A stretch of 62,454 bases of DNA, taken from NCBI GenBank assembly GCA_005808505.1, contig SYLX01000068.1, forward strand, positions 1 to 62,454, given 5' to 3'. This DNA is from Bdellovibrionales bacterium. Its GTDB lineage: Bacteria; Bdellovibrionota; Bdellovibrionia; Bdellovibrionales; JAMPXM01. Numbering within the stretch: the stretch's first letter is position 1; each line of letters begins with the position of its first letter. This document shows positions 51,143 to 59,490 of this stretch, one piece after another. The position numbers and the translations under genes are program-made. The notes under the pieces were generated by a model. The model was given only the letters and a program-made list of their open reading frames with translations, ran no database searches and was not told the origin of the DNA.

Positions 51143-53428
51143 ATGAGTCTCAAACTCGACACCCCGGTTCAGTTCGTCAAGGGCGTCGGACCAAAGTTGG
51201 GCGAGATCCTACGCAAAAAAGGTGTGGAGACGGTGAAAGACCTGCTGGAGTGGTATCCACGCGCGTACGAAGATCGCCGCGCGGCCCGCAACATTGCGTC
51301 TCTGCGTCCGGACGAAACGGTGTCGTTGCGCGCGCAAGTCGTGCGGGTAAGTTCCTTCAATATGGGAAACAGCTCGCGCAAAATTTACGACGTCACCCTC
51401 GCGGACGGCACGGGGAAAATCCACTGCAAGTTCTTCCGTATTCCTTACAAAGGCTTTTTCGAGCGGTTTCAGCCGAATCAAACGGTTCGCGTGATCGGAA
51501 AAGTTTCGCACTACCGAGGACAAATCGAGTTTAGTCATCCCGATATCCAAGACGACTCTGGTGAAGACGGAACCGATCAAGATCAGCTGATTCCGATTTA
51601 TCCAGAATCTGAGGGGCTCACGAACAAAGCGATCCGCAAGCTCGTGGACTGTGCGCTGACAGAAATCAGAGTCACTTACGCCGATGAGCTCAATCCAAAC
51701 GCCGCTCCCGCAAAACCGGCGGTGAATCGCTATGGTGGAGCTGTGGCCAAACCCGGTGAGTTTGCGCCTCGGGGACCCAAGCTAGGGAAGTCCGCGCTCT
51801 CGGCGCGCATGCCGACCTCCGTGCGGCGCAAATCGAACTCATTTGCGCCACCCGAACCCGAAGGTTTAGGGCCCATCGAGAAGCTCCCCGAATGGCTGAA
51901 AGAAAAATACGCTCTCGTTGACCGATTCGAAGCGATCGAAAAAATTCACGTGCCGCCCAAAGATGCAGGGGCAGAGTTCATCGATCAAAAATCACCGTTT
52001 CATCGCCGCGTAATTTTCGAAGAGTTTTTTTGGCTTGAGCTCTATTTAGCGGCAAAAAAAACCGGAATCAAAAAAGAAGGGGCACCTGCATTTCGACCGC
52101 AGACGGCGTTAGTCGAAAAACTACAGAAAAGTCTTCCGTTCCAACTCACGGGAGCTCAGCTTCGCGCGTTCGAGGAAATTAAAAAAGATCTCGCGAAACC
52201 CCATCCGATGCACCGACTCGTGCAGGGGGATGTCGGTAGCGGCAAGACGCTCGTGGCGCTGATGGCAAGTCTCGTTGCCATCGAAAATAAATTTCAGGCC
52301 GCGATCATGGTGCCGACCGAAATTCTCGCCGAGCAGCATGAACAAAACGCGCGCAAATTTTTGGAGCCGCTCGGAATCCAAGTCGGCATCCTCACGGGTT
52401 CGATGAAACAGAGTGAACGCACGCAAACTTACGACGATTTGAAATCCGGAAAGATTCAGGTTTGCGTGGGGACCCACGCACTCATTCAAGAGGCTGTTGA
52501 ATTTGCGAACTTAGGTCTCGTGATCATCGACGAACAACATCGTTTCGGCGTGCATCAGCGAAGCCTCTTGAAGCAAAAAGGAGTGTCGCCCCATTTTCTC
52601 GTGATGACCGCAACGCCCATTCCGCGAACGCTCGCGATGACCGTTTACGGGGATCTCGATGTTTCGGTGATCGACGAGCTTCCGCCGGGTCGCAGTCCCA
52701 TCGTCACGCGCGTGACGTTTGAGAGCAAACGCGCGCAAGTCATGAAATTCCTAAACGAGCAGCTCGAAAAGGGGAGGCAAGCTTACGTTGTTTACCCGCT
52801 CGTAGAAGAGAGCGAAAAGATCGATCTTAAGAACGCGATGACCGAGTACGAACGTTTGAAGACGGAGCTGCCGAAAGTCGCGATCGGACTTCTGCACGGG
52901 AAGATGAAGCCCGACGAAAAAGATGAAGTCATGCGCCGCTTCCGCGCCAACGAATTCCAAGTCCTTGTCGCAACGACGGTCATCGAAGTCGGTGTCGACG
53001 TGCCGAACGCGAACTTGATGATCATCGAGCACGCAGAGCGGTTTGGTTTATCGCAGCTTCACCAGCTACGTGGTCGCGTCGGTCGGGGTGAACACAAGAG
53101 CTACTGCGTTCTCATGTTGGGGAAAGCCGTCTCCGATGAATCTCGTCAGCGTTGCGAGATCATGGAAAAGACAACTGATGGATTTAAAATCTCCGAGGCC
53201 GATCTCGAAATTCGAGGGCCGGGTGAATTTCTTGGTGCTCGCCAATCAGGTCTTACGGGCTTCAAGATGGCGAATCTCGTGCGTGACGTGAAGGTTCTTC
53301 AAGAGGCACGTGCGGCAGCCTTTGAAGTTTTCGAGCAAGATCCGCAGCTGCTCTCGGGCGAACACGAAGCCTTGCGAAACGAAATTCTACGCACGCGAGG
53401 CGGGACGGCGCTCGCCTCTGTTGGTTAG
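51143..53428 (+). CDS. recG: ATP-dependent DNA helicase RecG
   Basis: 761 residues, ATG with GAGAGGAG upstream. RecG remodels branched DNA such as stalled forks. The wedge/OB domain lies in residues 15-180 (VKGVGPKLGEILRKKGVETVKDLL, RIPYKGFFERFQ). Helicase motifs: GDVGSGKTLVALMA (Walker A), VIIDEQHRFGVHQR (DExH), VMTATPIPRTLAM, VATTVIEVGVDVPNAN and QLRGRVGRGEHKSY. The C-terminal TRG-like segment is also kept (LEIRGPGEFLGARQSG). About 60 residues (183-244, NAAPAKPAVNRYGGAVAKPG...) are a low-complexity insertion in the linker before the helicase core, which makes it longer than E. coli RecG (693). Confidence 0.97.
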   Translation: MSLKLDTPVQFVKGVGPKLGEILRKKGVETVKDLLEWYPRAYEDRRAARNIASLRPDETVSLRAQVVRVSSFNMGNSSRKIYDVTLADGTGKIHCKFFRIPYKGFFERFQPNQTVRVIGKVSHYRGQIEFSHPDIQDDSGEDGTDQDQLIPIYPESEGLTNKAIRKLVDCALTEIRVTYADELNPNAAPAKPAVNRYGGAVAKPGEFAPRGPKLGKSALSARMPTSVRRKSNSFAPPEPEGLGPIEKLPEWLKEKYALVDRFEAIEKIHVPPKDAGAEFIDQKSPFHRRVIFEEFFWLELYLAAKKTGIKKEGAPAFRPQTALVEKLQKSLPFQLTGAQLRAFEEIKKDLAKPHPMHRLVQGDVGSGKTLVALMASLVAIENKFQAAIMVPTEILAEQHEQNARKFLEPLGIQVGILTGSMKQSERTQTYDDLKSGKIQVCVGTHALIQEAVEFANLGLVIIDEQHRFGVHQRSLLKQKGVSPHFLVMTATPIPRTLAMTVYGDLDVSVIDELPPGRSPIVTRVTFESKRAQVMKFLNEQLEKGRQAYVVYPLVEESEKIDLKNAMTEYERLKTELPKVAIGLLHGKMKPDEKDEVMRRFRANEFQVLVATTVIEVGVDVPNANLMIIEHAERFGLSQLHQLRGRVGRGEHKSYCVLMLGKAVSDESRQRCEIMEKTTDGFKISEADLEIRGPGEFLGARQSGLTGFKMANLVRDVKVLQEARAAAFEVFEQDPQLLSGEHEALRNEILRTRGGTALASVG

Positions 53429-53561
53429 CAAATCGAAATAGGTTTGGCCGTAGCGCGCGATTTAGAGCAGCAAGTCAAAGGAGAAAACTCTTTCTCTATT
53501 TGCAGGCTCGTGATCTGCTTTGCCATTGATTCTCAATGACTGATTCAAAGGAGTGGACCGA

Positions 53562-55691
53562 ATGCAAAGGCTTGCAAATCAAGGCTTCCGTTCTGGCGTC
53601 GCCGCGGCAGTACTTTTGGCGATCGTGGGATGGAGCTCAAGCGGATTAGCCGGGGATAAGCTTCAACTTAAAACCGGAACCGTTGACACGAAGGCGATCG
53701 AAGGACGCATGAAGGCGATCCGACCGTCGAATCAACCTGCGTACTTCGTCGTCCAATTCAAGCAAGCTATCCGCGATGAAGACCGCCGCAACGTCGCCAC
53801 TCTCGGCGCCAAAATTGTGCGCTACTTGCCTGATGATGCACTCGTCGTTCGGGCCACGGCAAAAGACGCCCTTAACTTACGCCGTTCGTCTCCGAATGTT
53901 CACGCCGTTGTTCCTTTTGATTCCTCCTGGAAGACAAGCCCTGAATTTACGCCTTCTAGCGTTTTCTCGGCTCGCACTCTCGAAGAAGTTTTAGTTCGAC
54001 TCTTTCCGCAGGAAAATGAAGCGCAAGCTCTCGCCGCACTTCGCGCGATCAACGGAGTTCAAATTCTCAATCCCTCTGGCCGCTCCATCATCGCACGCGC
54101 GACTCGGCCCGCGATCGACGAAATGGCTTTCGTCACGGGTGTCGAATGGATCCAGCCAAATCCCCAGTTTGAGTCGATGCACTTCCGCGACAACTCAGCA
54201 CCTGAGGCTTTCGCGGATGGCGATTATTCGGACCTCACGGGCTTTGAAGCTGGCACGAAGTTGATGAACTTCGATCAAGCGTGGGCGCGCGGTCTGACCG
54301 GTCGTGGACAGATCGTTTCGATGGCGGATACAGGTCTCGATCTCGGTGATCCGGCGACGATCCACCAGGATTTCTCAGCCCGGATCCCGACAGGGTTCAC
54401 CTTCGGTCTTTACGCGAAAGGCTGGGAAGATCCGATGGGTCACGGAACGCACGTTGCGGGTTCCGTTCTGGGCTCCGGAGCTGCTAGCGGCGGAAAACTC
54501 CGCGGCGGCGCCTACGATGCGCAGATGGTTCCCCAAGGTATGTGGAGCCCGATGCTCGGAAACCTCACGGTTCCGCCGCGTCTTGCGGATCTCTTCACGA
54601 AAGCTTACGGAGCCGGTGCGCGAATCCACACGAACTCGTGGGGCTCGCCGCGAAACCTCGGCTCTTACGACAGCTTCTCGCAACAAGCCGATGAATACAT
54701 GGCGGCGCATCCCGATATGCTTCTCATTTTTGCTGCGGGTAACAGTGGTCTCGACACTTCGAAAGACGGGCGCGTCGATGCAGACTCGATCAGTTCTCCA
54801 GGCACCGCGAAAAACGTTCTAACCGTCGGTGCTTCGAAGAACTACATCCTCAAAGGTGGAATGCAGAAGAAGCTCAAAGAAACCCGATTGGCGGAGAGCT
54901 TTTCAGTTGAGCCATTAGCGAGTTCGATGATGTCAGAGAATGCGCAGGGGATTGCGGGCTTCAGCTCGCGTGGTCCAACCGATGACGGACGTTTGAAGCC
55001 TGAAGTTGTGGCTCCGGGAACAAACATCCTCAGCAACAAATCGCGCCATAAAGACGCCGAGCTTTTGTGGGGTGCGTACAACAGCGATTACGTCTGGTCC
55101 GGTGGTACGTCGATGGCGACTCCACTGACGGCCGGTGCGGCAGCGGTTGTTCGTCAGTATCTCGTGGAGCAAAAAAACTTAACGCCTTCGGCAGCCGTGA
55201 TCAAAGCGGTGCTCATGCACACGGCGTTTGATCTCTTTCCGGGGCAATTCGGTGAAGTGGGTGCCGCTCGTGGACAAGAGCTTCTCACGCGCCGGCCGAA
55301 TATGGACGAAGGCTACGGACGTGTCGACGTTGCGGCCGCAACGGATCTCGCCTCGGCCATGATCATTGATGAGTCGAAAGGTCTTGCGACCGGTGAAGCT
55401 CACCGTTATGCGGTTTCGGTCGTTGGTTCGGCGAGGCTTACGGCAACTTTGGTCTACACGGATGCCCCCGCAGCTGTGAATGCGGCGAAAGCTCTGGTGA
55501 ACGACCTCGATCTCGTGCTCGTTGATGCTGGTGGCAAAGAAACTTCGATTAACGATCACGTGAACAACAGCGAGATGATCCAAGCCGATGTTGCGAGCGG
55601 GAGCTACGAAATCCGCATCAAAGGCGCGAACGTACCCCAAGGGATTACGGGCGGAAAGCAGCCCTATGCCCTCATCGTTACCGTGAAGTAA
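53562..55691 (+). CDS. Secreted subtilisin-family peptidase (KP-43 like)
   Basis: 709 residues; the ATG at 53562 has AAAGGAG 8 nt upstream. Signal peptide ends near SSGLAGDK. A long propeptide/inhibitor region (AYFVVQFKQAIRDEDRRNV ...) precedes the S8 domain. Triad: D256 (MADTGLDLGD), H294 (GHGTHVAGS) and S517 (GGTSMATPLTAG). The stretches RIHTNSWGSPRN, ISSPGTAKNVLTVGAS and QGIAGFSSRGPTDDGRLKPEV, plus a C-terminal beta-barrel with LVNDLDLVLVDAGGKE, match the KP-43-type oxidatively stable proteases. It is probably secreted and mature after autoprocessing. A terminator follows. Confidence 0.95.
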   Translation: MQRLANQGFRSGVAAAVLLAIVGWSSSGLAGDKLQLKTGTVDTKAIEGRMKAIRPSNQPAYFVVQFKQAIRDEDRRNVATLGAKIVRYLPDDALVVRATAKDALNLRRSSPNVHAVVPFDSSWKTSPEFTPSSVFSARTLEEVLVRLFPQENEAQALAALRAINGVQILNPSGRSIIARATRPAIDEMAFVTGVEWIQPNPQFESMHFRDNSAPEAFADGDYSDLTGFEAGTKLMNFDQAWARGLTGRGQIVSMADTGLDLGDPATIHQDFSARIPTGFTFGLYAKGWEDPMGHGTHVAGSVLGSGAASGGKLRGGAYDAQMVPQGMWSPMLGNLTVPPRLADLFTKAYGAGARIHTNSWGSPRNLGSYDSFSQQADEYMAAHPDMLLIFAAGNSGLDTSKDGRVDADSISSPGTAKNVLTVGASKNYILKGGMQKKLKETRLAESFSVEPLASSMMSENAQGIAGFSSRGPTDDGRLKPEVVAPGTNILSNKSRHKDAELLWGAYNSDYVWSGGTSMATPLTAGAAAVVRQYLVEQKNLTPSAAVIKAVLMHTAFDLFPGQFGEVGAARGQELLTRRPNMDEGYGRVDVAAATDLASAMIIDESKGLATGEAHRYAVSVVGSARLTATLVYTDAPAAVNAAKALVNDLDLVLVDAGGKETSINDHVNNSEMIQADVASGSYEIRIKGANVPQGITGGKQPYALIVTVK

Positions 55692-55735
55692 GGCGCGAGA
55701 TTTCGCTCAGTTGCGAAAGCCTTTCAAAAAGTTTG

Positions 55736-55768
55736 AAGGCTGGTGGGATGGCTCCCATCGGCCTTTTT
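55736..55768 (+). terminator. Terminator after the KP-43-like subtilase
   Basis: AAGGCTGGTGGG / CCCATCGGCCTTTTT forms an imperfect stem around ATGGCT, followed by a T-run. It lies about 45 nt after the stop codon. Confidence 0.7.
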
Positions 55769-56084
55769 ACATTCGCGGCAGGTAGAAATTTCTTTAGGTG
55801 ATCGCCCAAACTCACCGCATTTGTTCGAGATCTGGTTTATGATGCGCTGCTGTAAAATCTTCGATTCGCTCACCTTTGCGAAGCGTTCTGATTGATAACG
55901 GGTGTCAAAAATGATAAAACCACGCCGCTTCGGTCAGAGGCGTCGTCTTTTTGCTCACCTAAAGTGCTTTGCAAACTGACCCGGTCAAAACCGGTTCAGT
56001 TGCTTCTTTGGGTGGAGTCTTCAGGCAACGTGTTTGAACGATGTTTGAGCCAAGCATTTTCGTATTTTCGTGAGGAGGTCCTTG
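55769..56084 (+). other. 316-bp gap upstream of carD
   Basis: No gene seen. TTGATA at 55892-55897 followed after 16 bp by ATAAAA (55914-55919) is a moderate promoter candidate for carD, with a leader of about 160 nt. The leader includes CCGGTCAAAACCGG-type short inverted repeats around 55981 and ends in the strong GAGGAGG site of carD. Confidence 0.4.
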
Positions 56085-56573
56085 ATGGCTTCGTTTAAGG
56101 TGGGCGACAACGCCGTCTATCCTGGGCACGGTGTTGGAAAAGTCACGGCCATAGAGACCAAAGAAATCTTCGGCAAGAAGCACGAGTTCTATACGATCCA
56201 GATTCTCGAAAACGGCATGAAGATCATGATTCCCAAAGACAACGTGGAATCCGTCGGTCTGCGCCCAATCATCTCGCGCGAAGAAGCGGCGAAGGTGATC
56301 GAGATTCTCAAAGAAACCAACGTAAAGATCGACAATCAGACGTGGAATCGCCGCTACCGCGAGTACATGGAAAAGATCAAGACGGGTTCCGTCTTCGAAA
56401 TCGCGGAAGTCCTTCGCGATCTGTTCCTGTTGAAAGTCGATAAAGAGCTGAGCTTCGGCGAGCGCAAAATGCTCGATACGGCTCGTGGGCTCTTGTTGAA
56501 AGAACTTTCGTTGGCAACAAGCCGCGAAGAGCTTTCGAACGAAGAAGAAGTGAAAGCTATCTTCGGTCTTTAA
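56085..56573 (+). CDS. carD: CarD/CdnL family transcription regulator
   Basis: 162 residues; the ATG at 56085 has TGAGGAGG 7 nt upstream. The N-terminal RNA-polymerase interaction domain (FKVGDNAVYPGHGVGKVTAIETKEI, FYTIQILENGMKIMIPKDNVESVGLRPI) and the helical DNA-binding domain (WNRRYREYMEKIKTGSVFEIAEVLRDL, LSFGERKMLDTARGLLLKEL) match CarD/CdnL. These proteins bind the RNA polymerase beta subunit and stabilise open complexes at rRNA and housekeeping promoters. Length is typical. Monocistronic with a terminator at 56717. Confidence 0.95.
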   Translation: MASFKVGDNAVYPGHGVGKVTAIETKEIFGKKHEFYTIQILENGMKIMIPKDNVESVGLRPIISREEAAKVIEILKETNVKIDNQTWNRRYREYMEKIKTGSVFEIAEVLRDLFLLKVDKELSFGERKMLDTARGLLLKELSLATSREELSNEEEVKAIFGL

Positions 56574-56716
56574 TTTTCTCTGGATTCAATCTTTGGATAG
56601 TCTCTTTCGAGAGACCAGAGGTTCCATAGGCTTCGCCGAGCGAAGGGGTTCGCTTCAGCGGGGGCAGGCACCTCGAAATGTCCGGGGTTCTGTTAGGGTG
56701 TTTAGTATTGGGGTTA
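56574..56716 (+). ncRNA. Structured carD 3' region (possible sRNA)
   Basis: Between the carD stop and its terminator are two short hairpins: GTCTCT-TTCG-AGAGAC at about 56600-56615 and GCTTCGC-CGA-GCGAAG at about 56631-56646. They are followed by G-rich sequence with a GGCAGGCACC fragment resembling the palindromic repeats. No open frame is convincing. It may be only a 3' UTR. Confidence 0.35.
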
Positions 56717-56746
56717 GCCCGGGTCGCGAGATCCGGGCTTTTTTTT
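56717..56746 (+). terminator. Terminator after carD
   Basis: GCCCGGGTC-GCGA-GATCCGGGC forms a strong stem with a GNRA loop, followed by eight T. It closes a transcript that extends about 140 nt beyond the carD stop. Confidence 0.92.
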
Positions 56747-56950
56747 GCCTCAAGATCACGGGGCATCAAACTCTGCGTTTCGAGTTAATGCTCTAGAGCA
56801 AATGATCTAAGTAGCTGAAATTCCACGTCAATTTACGCTTCCTCCTTGCCGACGGCTCTAGTCCGCAGTAATCCTCAACAGAATTGGTTTGTTGGCTATT
56901 GCCGGCGTTAATACTTGGCCGTGTTGCGGCCATCGATGGAGGAGGGTTCC

Positions 56951-57385
56951 ATGAAATTCGCATTTGGTCTTTTCGCGCTCGCTTTTGGGCTCGTCCTGCA
57001 AACAACCGCAGCGCAAGCTGAAGAAGCTCCCGCGGAGTCTCCCGCGCTCAAGGCTCTGAATTGCGAGGCGAAGAACTCTTTCGGTACCGTACACTACGCG
57101 TTGAACGCGGAGACGGGTCGTCTCGAGCTCCTCACGAATGAAAAAGAAGCGAAGAAAGTCGCTGAGTACACGATCGCAACGCTCGCTGAGCGCGAAATCG
57201 TGATCCAAGACGTGAACGAGCCTAAGGGTTTCTCCTACATTCTCTCCTTCGCTCAAGAATTGAAAGCCGGTCCCCAAAAGACGACGGGCTTTTTGATCAA
57301 GTGGTTGGCAGGTTCCGCACCCGTGTTGCCGGTGCCGCCATTTGCTTATTACCTTGGCACTGTTTCCTGCGATCTCGAGCTCTAA
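56951..57385 (+). CDS. Small exported protein, unknown
   Basis: 144 residues; the ATG at 56951 has GGAGGAGGG 5 nt upstream. Signal peptide (FAFGLFALAFGLVLQTTAAQA) then a mature domain with cysteines near each end (LNCEAKNSFG and TVSCDLEL). The text between is beta-rich (VHYALNAETGRLELLTNEK, EREIVIQDVNEPKG). The layout resembles the small exported protein at 25007, which also has two terminal cysteines. No family recognised; probably periplasmic. It has its own terminator, and no promoter box is clear. Confidence 0.75.
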   Translation: MKFAFGLFALAFGLVLQTTAAQAEEAPAESPALKALNCEAKNSFGTVHYALNAETGRLELLTNEKEAKKVAEYTIATLAEREIVIQDVNEPKGFSYILSFAQELKAGPQKTTGFLIKWLAGSAPVLPVPPFAYYLGTVSCDLEL

Positions 57386-57409
57386 TCCCCTCGAACGGAG
57401 TTCGGATCT

Positions 57410-57446
57410 AACCCAGGCTGTCCCCTCGGCCTGGGTTTCTTTTTTT
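57410..57446 (+). terminator. Terminator after the small exported gene
   Basis: AACCCAGGC / GCCTGGGTT forms a nine-pair stem around a short loop, followed by TCTTTTTTT. Confidence 0.92.
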
Positions 57447-57499
57447 AGCGACTAGTGCGACTGGTTCGGGGCAAGCTGAATCAAGGGGAGGGACTGCCG

Positions 57500-57862
57500 A
57501 TGGAGTTACTGGTGAAGATCCTGATCTCGGTCGTCGCAGTTTTGCATTTCGGATTTCTGGTTCTCGAGATGTTTCTTTGGACGAAGCCTATCGGCCTTAA
57601 AATTTTCCGGCAAAAGCCGGAGGTAGCCGAGAGCTCGCGGGTGCTGGCCGCCAATCAAGGGCTCTACAATGGGTTTCTTGCCGCTGGCCTGATCTGGGGC
57701 CTTCTGCATCCTGTGCCCGAAGCTGGTGTGCAGATTCAGCTCTTCTTTTTAGGATGCGTCGGCATCGCCGGAATCTACGGTGCGGCTACGGTCAATAAAC
57801 GCATTTTCTTCGTACAAGCTCTTCCTGCATTGATTGCGCTGGTGCTTCTGACTCTTCAGTGA
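57500..57862 (+). CDS. DUF1304 family membrane protein
   Basis: 120 residues; the ATG at 57500 has GGGGAGGG 8 nt upstream. Four helices are visible (LVKILISVVAVLHFGFLVLEMFLW, LYNGFLAAGLIWGLL, LFFLGCVGIAGIYGAATV, FFVQALPALIALVLLTL). The conserved EMFLW ... NQGLYNGFLAAGL and GIYGAATVN pattern fits DUF1304. These are small inner-membrane proteins of unknown function. It lies between two terminators and gltX, apparently monocistronic. Confidence 0.85.
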   Translation: MELLVKILISVVAVLHFGFLVLEMFLWTKPIGLKIFRQKPEVAESSRVLAANQGLYNGFLAAGLIWGLLHPVPEAGVQIQLFFLGCVGIAGIYGAATVNKRIFFVQALPALIALVLLTLQ

Positions 57863-57961
57863 TGCTCCTTCAGTTTTGCGATGCGGCTTGGTCACCTTTG
57901 ATGGTGAAAAGCCAACTCCACTTTTGTACCTTGGGGGTTTCCCACTTTCCGAGGTCTGACC

Positions 57962-59446
57962 ATGGCACAAGCATCCCAAAAAGTTCGCGTCCGCTTCGCT
58001 CCGAGTCCCACCGGATACCTCCACGTCGGTGGCGCGCGCACGGCGCTCTACAACTACCTCTACGCTAAGCACACGGGCGGTGAATTCATTCTGCGCGTGG
58101 AAGACACGGATCTCGAACGCTCAACCGAAGAGTCAATGCGCATGCAGATCGCCGATCTCAAGTGGCTCGGACTCAACTGGGATGAGGGCCCCAATCCCGA
58201 GACAATTCAAGACATGGGGCCTCACGGTCCCTATCGTCAGAGTCAGCGCAAGCAGATCTACATGGAGCATGCTGAGCGCCTGGTGAAGGCAGGGAAAGCT
58301 TACTACGATTTCCGCACGGACGAAGAACTCGACAAGATCAAAGAAGCTGCGATCGCGGCGGGTCGCTCTCCGCAGGTAGGTCCTCCGGCGGTAATTCCGA
58401 CACCCGAAGAGGCGAAGAAAAGAATCGCCAACGGGGAGCCGGGCGCCATTCGTTTCCGCGTCTCCGAAGTTCGCGACTACGTTCTTCATGATCTCGTCCG
58501 CGGAGACGTGACATTCCCATCTGACATGGTGGGCGACTTTGTCTGCATTCGTTCGAACGGCATGCCGGTTTATAACTTCTGCTGCGTGATCGACGACGCC
58601 ATGATGAAGATCACGCACGTCTTCCGCGCGGAGGAACATCTTTCGAACACGCTTCGCCAGATGATGCTTTACGAAGCGTTCGGATACGAAACTCCTCGCT
58701 TCGGTCACCTGAGCTTTATCTTGGGGCCCGATCGTCAAAAGCTCTCGAAGCGTCACGGAGCTACGAGCTGTAATGACTACCGTTTGAAAGGTTATCTGCC
58801 CGAAGCTTTGAACAACTTCATTTTGCTTTCGGGTTGGTCCTCTCCAAAAGGTCAGGAAGTCATGACCCGCGAGGAGATGATCGAACAGTTCACGTATGAG
58901 CGTTTCAATGCGGCACCTGCCGTGTTTGATACGGTGAAACTCGATTGGATGAATGCGACTTATCTTCGTGCTCTCCCGCACGAGGAGCTTTGGGCGCGCA
59001 TCCAGCCATTTTTGAAACAAGCGGGCCTTGAATTCCCGATGGCCGAGAGTGCCGAGTGGCGCGATCAAGCGCTGACGCTTTTTAAGAGCTACATGACGAC
59101 TCTTGCGGATGCGGAAAAACTTTTCCTTCCGCTCGCGGATTCTAAGTACGAGATCGGCGAGGCGGCTGCAGAAGTTTTCACTTGGGCCGAAACTCCGAAG
59201 GTCCTGAACGCGTGGAAAGAGGAGCTTCAGAAGTTTCCGGGCGATCGCATTTCAGAGCCTGAGTTCAATGCGATTCAAGATCGCGTGAAGGTGGCGGCAG
59301 GAGCGAAGGGGAAACAACTCTTCCAGCCGATTCGCGTGGCCGTGATCGGACAGCCGCAAGGACAAGAACTCAAGATCTTAGTCCCGCTTCTTCCGAAGTC
59401 GTCGCTTATCGCGCGGGCGGAGAAGGCTCTCGCTAAAACTCGTTGA
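57962..59446 (+). CDS. gltX: Glutamyl-tRNA synthetase
   Basis: 494 residues, ATG with GAGG 7 nt upstream. Class I enzyme that charges tRNA-Glu. The HIGH-type motif is APSPTGYLHVGGARTALYNYL, and the KMSKS motif reads KLSKRHGA. The intervening region carries the glutamate site (FILRVEDTDLERSTEESM) and the catalytic insertion. The C-terminal anticodon-binding part is also present (FQPIRVAVIGQPQGQELKILVPLL). Length fits bacterial GltX. cysS follows 44 nt later on the same strand, so the two may be co-transcribed. Confidence 0.97.
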   Translation: MAQASQKVRVRFAPSPTGYLHVGGARTALYNYLYAKHTGGEFILRVEDTDLERSTEESMRMQIADLKWLGLNWDEGPNPETIQDMGPHGPYRQSQRKQIYMEHAERLVKAGKAYYDFRTDEELDKIKEAAIAAGRSPQVGPPAVIPTPEEAKKRIANGEPGAIRFRVSEVRDYVLHDLVRGDVTFPSDMVGDFVCIRSNGMPVYNFCCVIDDAMMKITHVFRAEEHLSNTLRQMMLYEAFGYETPRFGHLSFILGPDRQKLSKRHGATSCNDYRLKGYLPEALNNFILLSGWSSPKGQEVMTREEMIEQFTYERFNAAPAVFDTVKLDWMNATYLRALPHEELWARIQPFLKQAGLEFPMAESAEWRDQALTLFKSYMTTLADAEKLFLPLADSKYEIGEAAAEVFTWAETPKVLNAWKEELQKFPGDRISEPEFNAIQDRVKVAAGAKGKQLFQPIRVAVIGQPQGQELKILVPLLPKSSLIARAEKALAKTR

Positions 59447-59490
59447 TTGCGGTTATTCTGTTTTAACAGATCGTTTCGAAGGAATTGATT

